Shown here piece after piece: positions 1 to 8,845 of a stretch of DNA of 64,000 bases (position 1 is its first letter; each line of letters starts with the position of its first letter). The stretch is from Balneatrix alpica DSM 16621 (GTDB taxonomy: Bacteria; Pseudomonadota; Gammaproteobacteria; Pseudomonadales; Balneatricaceae). The position numbers and the translations under genes are program-made. A model generated the notes under the pieces. The model saw only the letters and a list, made by a program, of their open reading frames with translations. It made no database searches and was not told the DNA's origin. Location of the stretch: assembly GCF_000619885.1 (NCBI RefSeq), contig NZ_KK211039.1, positions 62,001 to 126,000 on the forward strand. The letters run 5' to 3'.

Positions 1-2
1 TG

Positions 3-125
3 GCCCGCGCCTATATCGACATGGAAGATGCCGATGGCGCACGGGATATTCTTGATGAGGTGCTGCAAGAAGGCACCGATGCCCAGAAACAGGAAGCGGA
101 AGAGTTACTTGCCGCGATTGCGTGA
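3..125 (+). CDS. fimV: FimV C-terminal end (partial)
   Basis: The last 40 codons of a gene that begins before the window. The peptide is acidic and helical (ARAYIDMEDADGARDILDEV, then a short Q/E-rich tail ending LLAAIA). This matches the TPR-like C-terminal domain of FimV/TspA, the inner-membrane peptidoglycan-binding hub protein needed for type IV pilus secretin assembly and twitching motility. The location immediately before truA is the usual place for fimV in pseudomonads and relatives. Its stop codon overlaps the earliest possible truA start. Only the conserved tail is visible, so nothing can be said of the LysM or membrane regions. Confidence 0.8.
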   Translation, partial: ARAYIDMEDADGARDILDEVLQEGTDAQKQEAEELLAAIA

Positions 126-133
126 TAGTTTCC

Positions 134-973
134 ATGAGTGTTGAAGACTTAACTTCAGGGGCTGTAAAGCCCCTGATGCGTGTTGCTTTGGGTGTTGAGT
201 ACGATGGTAGTCAGTTTCATGGTTGGCAAGCGCAGAAGTTTGCCGTTGCCAGCGTGCAGGCAGAGTTAGAGGCAGCCTTAAGTAAGGTGGCGGCTGAGCC
301 TATCAGTGTGATCTGTGCAGGGCGTACCGATACAGGGGTGCATGCCAGCGAGCAAGTAGTGCATTTTGATACCCATGTCACGCGGGATATGCGAGCCTGG
401 ATTTTGGGTACTAACTCCAATCTTAGTCGCCATGTCAGCGTGCGTTGGGCCACGCCAGTATCGATGGATTTCCACGCCCGCTTTTCTGCTGTTGAGCGTC
501 AATATCGCTATGTGATTTATAACCACTCAGTTCAGCCAGCGCTGTTTAATCGTCATCTGACCTGGACTCATAAACCGCTCAATGTTGAGCGCATGCAGCA
601 GGCAGCAAACTATTTACTTGGTACCCATGACTTCACCTCTTATCGAGCGGTGCAGTGTCAGGCGAAAAGCCCGGTTCGCACCCTGCACGAGCTGAGTGTA
701 CAGCGCTTTGGTGATTACATCGTGCTGAATGTCCGTGCCAATGCTTTTCTCCATCATATGGTGCGCAACTTGGCGGGAGTGCTGATGAAAATCGGTGCCG
801 GTGAAGCTGAGCCAACTTGGGCACGAGAGGTTTTGCAGGCGCGGGATCGGCGCCTGGGAGGGGTGACTGCACCTCCCTTTGGTTTGTACCTGGTGCGAGC
901 GGGTTATCCGGAACACTTCCTGTTGCCACAGGAGGCGCCAGGACCCAGCTTTATCAAGGCGTTGATGGGCTGA
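134..973 (+). CDS. truA: tRNA pseudouridine(38-40) synthase TruA
   Basis: Converts uridines 38-40 of the tRNA anticodon arm to pseudouridine. The CAGRTDTGVH motif carries the catalytic Asp (residue 66 from this start), and the YDGSQFHGWQ, FHARFSA, RYRYVIYN and NAFLHHMVRN blocks of the family are all present. Length (about 279 aa) is close to the E. coli enzyme. An in-frame GTG at 122 overlaps the fimV stop and is an alternative start. ATG 134 is preferred because the region before the conserved core is not conserved, but neither start has a good Shine-Dalgarno. It lies between fimV and trpF, as in Pseudomonas. Confidence 0.93.
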   Translation: MSVEDLTSGAVKPLMRVALGVEYDGSQFHGWQAQKFAVASVQAELEAALSKVAAEPISVICAGRTDTGVHASEQVVHFDTHVTRDMRAWILGTNSNLSRHVSVRWATPVSMDFHARFSAVERQYRYVIYNHSVQPALFNRHLTWTHKPLNVERMQQAANYLLGTHDFTSYRAVQCQAKSPVRTLHELSVQRFGDYIVLNVRANAFLHHMVRNLAGVLMKIGAGEAEPTWAREVLQARDRRLGGVTAPPFGLYLVRAGYPEHFLLPQEAPGPSFIKALMG

Positions 974-1046
974 CGCCTGCTGTGCCTTTTGTTAAGATCG
1001 GCCTGCATTGTCGGGCCGGTTTGCCAGTCAAATAGGAGAGGCAGGG

Positions 1047-1673
1047 GTGAGAACCCGAGTCAAAATTTGTGGAATTTGCCATATAGAGGATGCGCAAGCC
1101 GCTATCGCCGCTGGGGCGGATGCCTTGGGTTGGGTGTTTTATCCTCCTAGCAAAAGGGCTGTCTCCCTGGAGCAGGCCGCCGCTATGACCGTCTTGCTAC
1201 CGCCTTTTGTGGAGCGGGTAGGGTTGTTCGTCGATGACGAACGCCAACGGGTTGAGCAGATCATCCAACGGGTGTCGTTAAGCTTGCTGCAGTTTCATGG
1301 TGATGAAAGCCCGGAGTACTGTGAAAGCTTTTCCCTGCCGTACATTAAGGCAATCCGCATGCGCCCAGGAATCAACCTGGCTGCAGAGGCACAGCGTTAT
1401 CAGTCGGCGCGGGCATTGCTAGTCGATACCTACCAGCCGGGTGTGCCTGGTGGTACGGGTCAAGTCTTTGATTGGCAGTCTTTGCCGGCTCAATTCAGCA
1501 AGCCTTTGATCTTGGCGGGTGGCCTGACGGCCAGTAATGTAGCCCAGGCCATTACGCAAGTTCGCCCCTATGCAGTGGATGTGAGTGGTGGAGTTGAGGC
1601 GCAACCTGGGCAAAAAGATGCCAGTTTAATTTCCGCATTTATGCAAGAGGTGGGTCGTGGTGACGCAAGTTGA
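1047..1673 (+). CDS. trpF: Phosphoribosylanthranilate isomerase
   Basis: TIM-barrel enzyme that isomerises N-(5-phosphoribosyl)anthranilate to CdRP in tryptophan synthesis. The N-terminal VKICGI motif carries the catalytic Cys. The FHGDE block, the [18 protein letters not shown] segment with the general-acid Asp, and the [10 protein letters not shown] and VDVSGGVE phosphate-binding loops are all present. The GTG at 1047 is chosen because AGGAG lies 8 nt upstream and the protein then begins directly at the first barrel strand (208 aa). A longer frame back to 1008 would add 13 unconserved residues. It is a stand-alone trpF, not fused to trpC, and its end overlaps the start of trpB, implying translational coupling. 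Confidence 0.95.
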   Translation: MRTRVKICGICHIEDAQAAIAAGADALGWVFYPPSKRAVSLEQAAAMTVLLPPFVERVGLFVDDERQRVEQIIQRVSLSLLQFHGDESPEYCESFSLPYIKAIRMRPGINLAAEAQRYQSARALLVDTYQPGVPGGTGQVFDWQSLPAQFSKPLILAGGLTASNVAQAITQVRPYAVDVSGGVEAQPGQKDASLISAFMQEVGRGDAS

Positions 1674-2877
1674 TTGGAAAAACCTGGTGCAGTTGCCGGA
1701 TGAGCGTGGTCACTTTGGCCCCTACGGCGGCCGTTTTGTTTCCGAAACCCTGATGGCGGCACTGGATCAGCTCGCTGATACCTATCGTGGTGTCTGGCAG
1801 GATCCCGAGTTTGTGGCTGAGTTCGACCGCGATCTTAAGCACTATGTTGGCCGTCCTTCTCCGCTGTATCACGCCGAGCGTTTATCACGTGAGATTGGCG
1901 GAGCGCAGATTTATCTCAAGCGCGAAGACTTGAACCACACCGGTGCCCATAAGGTAAACAACACCATCGGTCAGGCGTTGCTGGCAAAACGTATTGGCAA
2001 GCCCCGCGTGATTGCCGAGACGGGGGCCGGTCAGCACGGAGTGGCATCCGCCACCGTAGCAGCACGCCTTGGTTTGGAGTGTGTGGTGTACATGGGTGAG
2101 GAGGACATCCGTCGTCAGGCCTTGAATGTGTACCGCATGAAGTTGCTGGGGGCTACGGTTGTGCCTGTGACTTCGGGCACTCGCACGCTGAAAGATGCCT
2201 TGAACGAGGCGATGCGTGATTGGGTGACCAACGTAGACTCAACCTTCTACATTATAGGCACCGCTGCAGGTCCCCATCCTTATCCGCAGATGGTGCGTGA
2301 CTTCCAAGCGGTGATTGGCCGTGAAGCGCGTGAGCAGTGTCTGGAAATGACCGGACGTTTGCCTGATGCAGTAGTGGCCTGTGTCGGTGGTGGCTCGAAT
2401 GCCATTGGCCTGTTCTATCCCTTTATTGAAGATGCCGAAGTGCAGATGGTTGGGGTGGAAGCTGGTGGCCATGGTCTGCACACGGGTCAGCATGCGGCTC
2501 CTCTGACCGCTGGACGTCCAGGCGTGTTGCATGGCAACCGCACCTATTTGATGGCGGACGATGCAGGCCAGATTCTGGGCACTCATTCCGTTTCTGCCGG
2601 TTTGGATTACCCCGGAGTAGGTCCTGAGCATGCTTACCTGAAAGATACTGGCCGAGCCCAATATGTGGCAGCTACCGATGATGAAGCCATGCATGCCTTC
2701 CGTACCCTGACCCGAGTGGAAGGTATTATGCCTGCGCTTGAGTCCAGTCATGCGGTTGCTCATGCGATGAAGATGGCTGCCAGTATGAAGCCGGAACAAA
2801 TTATCGTGGTTAACCTTTCTGGTCGTGGCGATAAAGACATCCATACCGTGGCCGCCATTGATGGTCTTGAACTTTAA
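1657..2877 (+). CDS. trpB: Tryptophan synthase beta chain
   Basis: PLP-dependent subunit that condenses indole with serine to make tryptophan in the alpha2-beta2 complex. The PLP lysine is K99 in [16 protein letters not shown]. The GGGSNAIG phosphate loop and the C-terminal SGRGDKD segment are intact. The 406-residue length is normal. Tandem GTG codons at 1657 and 1660 can both serve as start; an AAGAGG Shine-Dalgarno lies just upstream inside trpF. The gene overlaps trpF by 17 nt and is separated from trpA by 9 nt. No trp attenuator or leader peptide is seen before trpF, and trpEGDC are not in the window. Confidence 0.97.
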   Translation: MVTQVDWKNLVQLPDERGHFGPYGGRFVSETLMAALDQLADTYRGVWQDPEFVAEFDRDLKHYVGRPSPLYHAERLSREIGGAQIYLKREDLNHTGAHKVNNTIGQALLAKRIGKPRVIAETGAGQHGVASATVAARLGLECVVYMGEEDIRRQALNVYRMKLLGATVVPVTSGTRTLKDALNEAMRDWVTNVDSTFYIIGTAAGPHPYPQMVRDFQAVIGREAREQCLEMTGRLPDAVVACVGGGSNAIGLFYPFIEDAEVQMVGVEAGGHGLHTGQHAAPLTAGRPGVLHGNRTYLMADDAGQILGTHSVSAGLDYPGVGPEHAYLKDTGRAQYVAATDDEAMHAFRTLTRVEGIMPALESSHAVAHAMKMAASMKPEQIIVVNLSGRGDKDIHTVAAIDGLEL

Positions 2878-2886
2878 GGAGCTGCC

Positions 2887-3690
2887 ATGAGTCGTATTCA
2901 AGCGTGTTTTGCAGGCCTGGCTGACCAGGGTAAAAAAGCCTTGATTCCCTATATCACTGCGGGGGATGGTGGTCAGGCACTTACCGTGCCCCTGATGCAT
3001 AAGCTGGTGGAGTCTGGCGCAGATTTAATTGAATTGGGGGTGCCTTTCTCGGATCCGATGGCCGATGGCCCTGTGATTCAACTGGCCTGTGAGCGTGCCT
3101 TAGCAGCGGGTACGCGCCTGGTGGATGTGTTGGCGATGGTGAGTGAATTTCGTCAGCGTGACCAGCAGACCCCGGTGGTGCTGATGGGCTACCTTAATCC
3201 CATTGAAATGATGGGCTATGAGAAATTTGCCGAGCAGGCCTGTCAAGCTGGGGTGGATGGCGTGCTGCTGGTGGATATGCCACCGGAAGAGGCGGGGGAT
3301 TACCCGGCACTATTTAGAGGTAAGGGGCTGGACGTGATTTTCCTGCTGGCACCTACCAGTAGTGTTGAGCGGATTAAAGCGATTGGTGAGGCGGGTTCTG
3401 GCTATGTCTATTACGTCTCCCTGAAAGGGGTGACGGGTTCGGCGACTTTGAACACCCAAGAAGTGGCTGAGCGTGTGGCTTTGATTCGCCAGTATGTGCA
3501 GACTCCTGTAGGGGTGGGCTTCGGTATTCGTGATCCTCAGTCTGCCCGGGCGGTGTCAGAGGTAGCGGATGGGGTGATTGTGGGGAGTGTGCTGGTCAAT
3601 AAGATGGCGCAATTACAACAGCAGCCCGAGCAGCTGTTAGCGGAAGTTCCTGCTATCATAGCGGCCATGCGTGACGCACTAGATCAATAA
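2887..3690 (+). CDS. trpA: Tryptophan synthase alpha chain
   Basis: Cleaves indole-3-glycerol phosphate to indole and glyceraldehyde 3-phosphate and passes indole to TrpB. Catalytic Glu49 and Asp60 lie in [14 protein letters not shown] at the same numbering as the E. coli enzyme, which supports the ATG at 2887 (AAGGAG 5-10 nt upstream). The phosphate-binding GVGFGI motif and the VSLKGVTG loop are present. At 267 aa it is of normal length. It is the last gene of the trpF-trpB-trpA unit; a hairpin follows at 3702-3726. Confidence 0.97.
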   Translation: MSRIQACFAGLADQGKKALIPYITAGDGGQALTVPLMHKLVESGADLIELGVPFSDPMADGPVIQLACERALAAGTRLVDVLAMVSEFRQRDQQTPVVLMGYLNPIEMMGYEKFAEQACQAGVDGVLLVDMPPEEAGDYPALFRGKGLDVIFLLAPTSSVERIKAIGEAGSGYVYYVSLKGVTGSATLNTQEVAERVALIRQYVQTPVGVGFGIRDPQSARAVSEVADGVIVGSVLVNKMAQLQQQPEQLLAEVPAIIAAMRDALDQ

Positions 3691-3701
3691 TGGGTGTGTC
3701 G

Positions 3702-3726
3702 GCTTGTTCAGCGAGGCTGAGCAGGC
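3702..3726 (+). terminator. Hairpin between trpA and accD
   Basis: An 11-bp stem (GCTTGTTCAGC / GCTGAGCAGGC, two G-U pairs) closes on a 3-nt GAG loop a few bases after the trpA stop. No T tract follows, so it may be a pause, processing or 3'-end stabilising structure rather than an efficient intrinsic terminator. Confidence 0.4.
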
Positions 3727-3789
3727 ACAACCTTAGATAAGAAAGCTGAGTAAAAGTCTGCTACTGCGTGTAGTGGACCTGGAGAGACC

Positions 3790-4668
3790 ATGAGTAACTG
3801 GCTAGAGAAAATTGTTCCTTCTCTCGTACGAGTGCAGCGCAAGAGCGCTCAAGCTAGCAGCGTGCCTGAGGGCTTGTGGAAGAAGTGTCCGAAATGCGAA
3901 GCGGTACTCTATCGTCCTGAGCTGGATAAAAACCTGGATGTGTGCCCCAAGTGTGACCATCACATGCGGGTTAGTGCACGTCGTCGTCTGGATATTTTCT
4001 TGGATGCGGAAGGCCGTCAGGAAGTCGGTGCCGATGTGGAGCCAGTGGATCGTCTCAAATTTAAAGACTCCAAGCGCTATAAAGAGCGTTTAGCTGCTGC
4101 ACAAAAAGATACCAATGAAAAAGATGCCTTGATCGCTATGAAAGGCACCTTGGACGGCATGCCGCTGGTTGCTGTTGCCTTTGAATTTAATTTTATGGGC
4201 GGCTCCATGGGTGCGGTTGTCGGTGAGCGTTTTGTACGGGCGGTGAATGTGTGCCTGGAACAGCGTATTCCTTTGGTTTGCTTTGCGGCCTCCGGTGGTG
4301 CGCGGATGCAGGAAGCGCTGTTTTCGCTGATGCAGATGGCTAAAACCAGTGCGGCGTTGGAAAAAATGAAAATGCAGGGGATTCCCTTCATTTCGGTGCT
4401 GACTGATCCCGTGTTTGGTGGTGTGTCTGCCAGTTTGGCGATGTTGGGTGATGTCAATGTGGCCGAACCCAATGCTTTGATCGGCTTTGCTGGCCCCCGG
4501 GTTATCGAGCAAACCGTACGGGAAAAATTGCCTGAAGGCTTCCAGCGTAGTGAGTTCCTGCTGGAGCACGGGGCGATTGATATGATCATCCATCGCAAGC
4601 AAATGCGTGGAAAAGTGGGTGGTTTGTTGCGTAAGTTCAGTCACTTGCCGGCAGCCAATGCTGTCTGA
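3790..4668 (+). CDS. accD: Acetyl-CoA carboxylase carboxyltransferase subunit beta
   Basis: Beta subunit of the carboxyltransferase that moves CO2 from biotin to acetyl-CoA, giving malonyl-CoA for fatty-acid synthesis; works with AccA. The N-terminal four-Cys zinc ribbon is visible (Cys33, Cys36, Cys52, Cys55). The crotonase-fold core follows, with [14 protein letters not shown] and the SGGARMQEA oxyanion segment. The 292-residue length is typical. It starts at ATG with GGAGA upstream and is followed by a good terminator, so it can be a transcription unit separate from folC. Confidence 0.97.
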   Translation: MSNWLEKIVPSLVRVQRKSAQASSVPEGLWKKCPKCEAVLYRPELDKNLDVCPKCDHHMRVSARRRLDIFLDAEGRQEVGADVEPVDRLKFKDSKRYKERLAAAQKDTNEKDALIAMKGTLDGMPLVAVAFEFNFMGGSMGAVVGERFVRAVNVCLEQRIPLVCFAASGGARMQEALFSLMQMAKTSAALEKMKMQGIPFISVLTDPVFGGVSASLAMLGDVNVAEPNALIGFAGPRVIEQTVREKLPEGFQRSEFLLEHGAIDMIIHRKQMRGKVGGLLRKFSHLPAANAV

Positions 4669-4694
4669 GTCTGACAAGTCAGTATGAAGTTACT

Positions 4695-4717
4695 AAAGCC
4701 GGCCTGGAGCCGGCTTT
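4695..4717 (+). terminator. Intrinsic terminator after accD
   Basis: Perfect 9-bp stem AAAGCCGGC / GCCGGCTTT with a 5-nt loop, ending in TTTATCTTGT. It lies 27 nt after the accD stop and before folC. Confidence 0.75.
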
Positions 4718-4742
4718 ATCTTGTAAGTGGGGTAGAGATCAG

Positions 4743-6020
4743 GTGCGGACGCTAGATCAATGGCTCAGTTGGATGGAGCAACAACATCCGCAGCAAATCG
4801 AGCTGGGTTTGGAGCGGGTTGGCCAGGTATGGCAGGCGCTAGGGCAGCCTCAATTAGCTCGTCGAGTGGTGACTGTTGGCGGCACCAATGGTAAAGGCTC
4901 CACCCTGACGTACCTCAGCCAATTGGGGATGGCCGCTGGCTGGAAAGTGGGCTGTTACACCTCGCCGCATTTTTTACGTTACAACGAGCGCGTTTGTGTG
5001 CAGGGGCAGATGGTGACCGACCAGCAGCTCTGTGATGCTTTTGCCCAGGTAGAGCAGGCTCGTCAGCAGCTCGCTGTACCGCCTGCGCTGACCTATTTTG
5101 AGTTCGGCACCCTGGCGGCTTTTTTGATTCTGGCTGAGGCGCAGCTGGATTTGGTGGTGTTAGAAGTAGGGTTGGGTGGACGTCTTGATGCGGTTAACCT
5201 GATTGATGCCGATGTCGCCATCATCACTTCGATCGACTTGGATCACACTGACTGGTTGGGGCCGGATCGCTATAGCATCGGTCGGGAAAAAGCCGGTATT
5301 TTTCGCCCTGGGCGCTATGCCCTCTGTGCCGATCCAGAACCCCCTCTGAGTGTAGTGGAACAAGCCGAGCGGCTCGGTAGCCAATTGCTGCAAATTAATC
5401 AGCAATTTGGTTTGCGTGAACAGGAAGATGGCAGCTGGCTCGCTTATGGGGTGGATGTACAGGGAAGGAGTTGGCAGTTAACTGGGTTGCAGGAACCACG
5501 TTTACCGTTACGCAATATGGCGCCGGCCTTACAAGCGGCGGTTTTATTGCAGATGCCCGGGCTTAGTCAATTTGCTGCCGGTGTGTTGGCGGAAGCCAGC
5601 CTAACGGGGCGTTTTCAGAGTCTGCATTGGCAGGGACGTGAATGGCTGTTGGATGTGGCCCATAACCCGGAAGCTGCGCGTCATTTGGCCACTTGGTTGG
5701 CTCGACATCCCGTTGCAGGTAAACATCTTGCTCTGTGTGGGATGCTTAAGGATAAGGATGCTGAGCCTGTGCTTCAGGCATTGGCGCCTCAGGTACAAGC
5801 CTGGTGCTGGCTGGACTTGCCGGGACCTCGGGGTCAGACCGGGCAGGAGTTGTCTGCTAAGTTGGCAGTGGAAGCCCCTCAGGGCTATGCCAATTCCATC
5901 GGGCAGGCGGTGCAGTGGTTACTGCAGCATTCCAGTGAACAAGACCGCATTCTGGTATTTGGTTCTTTCTTGACGGTGAGTGCTTTCTTGGCCCATTACC
6001 AGGAGGAAGCGCATGTCTGA
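4743..6020 (+). CDS. folC: Bifunctional tetrahydrofolate synthase/dihydrofolate synthase
   Basis: Adds glutamate to dihydropteroate and polyglutamylates tetrahydrofolate using ATP. The Mur-ligase-like P-loop is GGTNGKGST at residues 46-54. YTSPHFLRYNERV, the LEVGLGGRLDAVN block and the C-terminal LDVAHNPEA motif follow. Length 425 aa, as in E. coli. The start is GTG 4743 just after GGGGTAGAG. The 3' end overlaps the next gene's start region (ATG at 6013), so the SPOR protein is translationally coupled to it. Confidence 0.95.
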   Translation: MRTLDQWLSWMEQQHPQQIELGLERVGQVWQALGQPQLARRVVTVGGTNGKGSTLTYLSQLGMAAGWKVGCYTSPHFLRYNERVCVQGQMVTDQQLCDAFAQVEQARQQLAVPPALTYFEFGTLAAFLILAEAQLDLVVLEVGLGGRLDAVNLIDADVAIITSIDLDHTDWLGPDRYSIGREKAGIFRPGRYALCADPEPPLSVVEQAERLGSQLLQINQQFGLREQEDGSWLAYGVDVQGRSWQLTGLQEPRLPLRNMAPALQAAVLLQMPGLSQFAAGVLAEASLTGRFQSLHWQGREWLLDVAHNPEAARHLATWLARHPVAGKHLALCGMLKDKDAEPVLQALAPQVQAWCWLDLPGPRGQTGQELSAKLAVEAPQGYANSIGQAVQWLLQHSSEQDRILVFGSFLTVSAFLAHYQEEAHV

Positions 6021-6615
6021 GCGTAATCGTTATCGCATTGCCGGAGCCTTTGTTTTGGCCCTTATCCTGACCGCCTTTGGCTGGGCTTTTTGGGATGGGG
6101 CGGGGGTGCCAAGTTTGCCGGTTGTGGCCCAGGCCGGTATTCCTCCGCGTCCTCCGGCACCGGTATTGCAAAATTACCCGCCACAACAGCCAGTATTGCC
6201 GCTGCAAACTGAGGTGGCACCGGTGGTTAATCAGGCGGCACAAATGCAAGCCACTGAAGTGGCTCCGCCCCCGACTGCAGCGGCTCAGCCGGCGAAGCCA
6301 ATAACCAAAAACGAAGTAAAAGCCGCTGCTAAGCCAGTGGCTCCCCCCGAGGTACAGTTTGATCAACAGGGTGTACCTGCGGCCTGGTCATTGCAGCTAG
6401 CCAGTTTTAAGGATGAGGCGAATGCTAAGCGTTTGCACCAGCAGGTGCAGGGTAAAGGCCATAAGGCTTACCTGATTCAAGAGGGGGGATTGCATAAAGT
6501 GCTGATCGGCCCGGAGCTGGATAAAGCGAGAATGGAACGATTAAAAGCAGAGATCAAAACGCAGTTTGGTTTGGCGGCAATGGTCGTGCGTTATCAGTTA
6601 CCTGGGGCGAAATAG
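6013..6615 (+). CDS. dedD: SPOR-domain cell division protein, DedD-like
   Basis: A 200-residue bitopic membrane protein. It has a short cytoplasmic tail, one transmembrane helix (about residues 8-27), a long Pro/Ala-rich periplasmic linker and a C-terminal SPOR domain (from AWSLQLASF, about residue 120, to the end) that binds denuded glycan strands at the septum. In E. coli DedD stimulates septal peptidoglycan synthesis. ATG 6013 is chosen because AGGAGG lies at 6001-6006; the frame extends upstream only within folC. The order folC-dedD-cvpA-purF is conserved in gammaproteobacteria, which supports the DedD name over other SPOR proteins. Confidence 0.85.
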   Translation: MSERNRYRIAGAFVLALILTAFGWAFWDGAGVPSLPVVAQAGIPPRPPAPVLQNYPPQQPVLPLQTEVAPVVNQAAQMQATEVAPPPTAAAQPAKPITKNEVKAAAKPVAPPEVQFDQQGVPAAWSLQLASFKDEANAKRLHQQVQGKGHKAYLIQEGGLHKVLIGPELDKARMERLKAEIKTQFGLAAMVVRYQLPGAK

Positions 6616-6672
6616 GGTTAGCAGTAAGGAAGGCTTCTGCTAGAATGCGCTCGCATTTGTGAGGAACTATGC

Positions 6673-7167
6673 ATGAATTGGGCCGATTGGGTGATTTTAG
6701 CGATTATTGTCATTTCAGGACTCATTAGCCTGCGCCGGGGGTTTATCCGTGAAGCGCTGTCGCTGGTGACCTGGGTATTGGCCTTCATCGTTGCCCGTCT
6801 GTTTACCGATCAATTGACTGTATTGCTGACGTCTTATATCCAAACTCCTTCATTGAGGGTGGCTGCGGCCTTTGTTGGACTGTTTGTCGCTACCCTGATT
6901 TTGGGCTCGCTGATCAGTTTCGTTTTTGCCGAATTGGTGAAGGCGACGGGTTTGAGTGGCACGGATCGGGTATTGGGTATGGCATTTGGCGTTGCTCGTG
7001 GTTGTGTGTTGGTAGTGGTCTGTGTGGCGCTACTGTCTTACACCCCGGTGGTGAATGATGTCTGGTGGCAGAACTCCCAGTTAATTCCCGAATTCAAAAT
7101 GATGGAAAGCTGGTCACTCGCCTTGTTGAAGGACGTATCCGGCGCCATCTTGTCTGTAGGTGGATAG
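6673..7167 (+). CDS. cvpA: CvpA family membrane protein
   Basis: A 164-residue inner-membrane protein with four hydrophobic segments. Family traits are the NWADWVILAIIVISGL start, the RRGFIREALSL motif after the first helix, and the GLSGTDRVLGMAFGVARG stretch. In E. coli CvpA is needed for colicin V production and for envelope and bile-salt resistance; the molecular activity is unknown. GAGGAA precedes ATG 6673. The position directly before purF is the classic cvpA-purF arrangement. I do not see an E. coli-type PurR box upstream. Confidence 0.92.
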   Translation: MNWADWVILAIIVISGLISLRRGFIREALSLVTWVLAFIVARLFTDQLTVLLTSYIQTPSLRVAAAFVGLFVATLILGSLISFVFAELVKATGLSGTDRVLGMAFGVARGCVLVVVCVALLSYTPVVNDVWWQNSQLIPEFKMMESWSLALLKDVSGAILSVGG

Positions 7168-7176
7168 TTTGTTGCA

Positions 7177-7204
7177 AGGAAAGGCTGCATATGCAGCCTT
7201 TCCT
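7177..7204 (+). terminator. 28-nt perfect palindrome between cvpA and purF
   Basis: AGGAAAGGCTGCAT followed by its exact reverse complement. As RNA it forms a 12-bp stem with an ATAT loop, ending CCTTTCCTATTGG. It sits 9 nt after the cvpA stop and 38 nt before purF. It may act as a partial terminator or mRNA-processing site that separates cvpA and purF expression; the downstream U-run is weak. Confidence 0.5.
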
Positions 7205-7242
7205 ATTGGTGCACGCCAATGAAGTCACTGAGGTACTAACGA

Positions 7243-8763
7243 ATGTGCGGTATTGTCGGCATTGTTGCCAATTCCTATGTGAACCAGGAAATTTTTGATG
7301 CGTTGACGGTGCTGCAGCATCGTGGCCAGGACGCCGCCGGTATGGTGACCTGCCATGAAGGGCGCTTTTACCTGCGTAAAGAAAATGGCCTTGTGCGGGA
7401 TGTATTCCGTACCCGGCACATGCGTCGCCTGATTGGTAATGTGGGAATTGGCCATGTGCGCTATCCCACGGCCGGGAGCTCTAGCTCTGCCGAGTCACAG
7501 CCCTTCTATGTGAACTCGCCCTACGGTATTGCGTTGGCCCACAACGGTAATCTGACCAATACGGATGAGTTGGCTGATGATCTGTTCCGAGAAGACTTGC
7601 GCCATATCAACACGACTTCTGACTCAGAGGTCTTGCTGAACGTCCTGGCTCATGAGTTACAGGTGTTGCATAAGCTGCATCTGACGGCCGAGGATATCTT
7701 TACCGCGCTGAGTAAGGTGTACAAGCGCATCCGGGGTGCCTATGCGGTAGTGGCGGTGATTGCTGGACACGGCTTAGTGGCTTTCCGCGATCCTCAGGGG
7801 ATTCGTCCGCTTTGTATCGGTAAGCGTGATGGCGCGGCTGGGCCAGAGTATATGGTGGCATCCGAAAGCTGCGCTATTACTGGTGCGGGTTATAAGCTAC
7901 TGCGGGATGTGGTACCCGGTGAAGGCGTCTTTATTAATAAAGAAGGCGAGTTTGCTGCACGAGTCTGTGCCGAGCATACCGAATACCGTCCCTGTATTTT
8001 TGAACATGTTTATCTGGCTCGTCCGGATGCCATTATCGATGGCATTTCAGTCTATAAGGCCCGCCTGCGGATGGGTGAGCTGCTGGCGGAAAAGGTGCTA
8101 CGCCAGCGTCCCCAGCATGATATTGATGTGGTCATTCCTATTCCAGATACCAGCCGTACCGCAGCGATGCAGATGGCGTTGAAGCTTGGCGTTAAAATGC
8201 GCGAGGGCTTTGTGAAAAACCGCTATATTGGCCGCACCTTCATCATGCCTGGGCAAACTATCCGGGAAAAGTCTGTCCGTCAGAAGCTCAGCCCGATTGA
8301 GTTGGAGTTCAAGGACAAGGTGGTTCTATTAGTAGATGACTCTATCGTACGGGGCACTACTTCACGGCAGATTATCGATATGGCACGCGAATGTGGGGCG
8401 AAAAAAGTCTATATGGCCTCCGCAGCGCCTGCTATTCGTTATCCTAATGTCTATGGCATTGATATGCCTGCGGCGCGGGAGCTGGTGGCCCATGGTCGTA
8501 CTGAGGATGAGGTGTGTGCATATATCGGTGCCGACTGGTTGGTGTATCAGGATTTGGAAGATCTGATTGCCTCTACTCAGGGTGGGGATTCGCCGGTGCA
8601 TCATTTTGACTGCTCGGTATTTGACGGGCACTATGTCACTGGCGACATTGATCAGACTTATTTCGATAAATTAGAATCCATGCGCAATGATGAAGCCAAG
8701 GCGCGTTCTCAGCATCCGGGAACGGTAGCCAATGAATCGGCGAACATGTTGCAAAACTTGTGA
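7243..8763 (+). CDS. purF: Amidophosphoribosyltransferase
   Basis: First committed step of purine synthesis: PRPP plus glutamine to 5-phosphoribosylamine. The protein begins MCGIVG, so Cys2 is the N-terminal nucleophile after Met removal and there is no propeptide, as in the E. coli class. The glutaminase domain ([26 protein letters not shown]) is followed by a phosphoribosyltransferase domain with the PRPP loop [11 protein letters not shown] (about residues 364-374). 506 aa, normal length. A strong terminator follows. Confidence 0.97.
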   Translation: MCGIVGIVANSYVNQEIFDALTVLQHRGQDAAGMVTCHEGRFYLRKENGLVRDVFRTRHMRRLIGNVGIGHVRYPTAGSSSSAESQPFYVNSPYGIALAHNGNLTNTDELADDLFREDLRHINTTSDSEVLLNVLAHELQVLHKLHLTAEDIFTALSKVYKRIRGAYAVVAVIAGHGLVAFRDPQGIRPLCIGKRDGAAGPEYMVASESCAITGAGYKLLRDVVPGEGVFINKEGEFAARVCAEHTEYRPCIFEHVYLARPDAIIDGISVYKARLRMGELLAEKVLRQRPQHDIDVVIPIPDTSRTAAMQMALKLGVKMREGFVKNRYIGRTFIMPGQTIREKSVRQKLSPIELEFKDKVVLLVDDSIVRGTTSRQIIDMARECGAKKVYMASAAPAIRYPNVYGIDMPAARELVAHGRTEDEVCAYIGADWLVYQDLEDLIASTQGGDSPVHHFDCSVFDGHYVTGDIDQTYFDKLESMRNDEAKARSQHPGTVANESANMLQNL

Positions 8764-8797
8764 TGTTGAATCGGAGCCAAGTGCTCTGATGCAGTCG

Positions 8798-8825
8798 AAA
8801 CGCCGCCATTAGGCGGCGTTTTTGT
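8798..8825 (+). terminator. Intrinsic terminator after purF
   Basis: Perfect 10-bp stem AAACGCCGCC / GGCGGCGTTT with an ATTA loop, followed by TTTTGTT. It lies 35 nt after the purF stop and just before metZ. Confidence 0.85.
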
Positions 8826-8845
8826 TCCTGTGGAGATGAAGGTAC

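Noticed and set aside
2239-3000. 253-codon open frame on the - strand opposite trpB/trpA
   Set aside because: It lies wholly opposite two clear trp genes, has a His/Thr-rich composition typical of antisense frames and no ribosome binding site or family motif.
3691-3789. Small ORF between trpA and accD
   Set aside because: Short frames there lack a ribosome binding site; the hairpin accounts for the visible structure.
4077-4677. Two long - strand frames opposite accD
   Set aside because: Shadow frames of a well conserved gene; no motif and no start signal.
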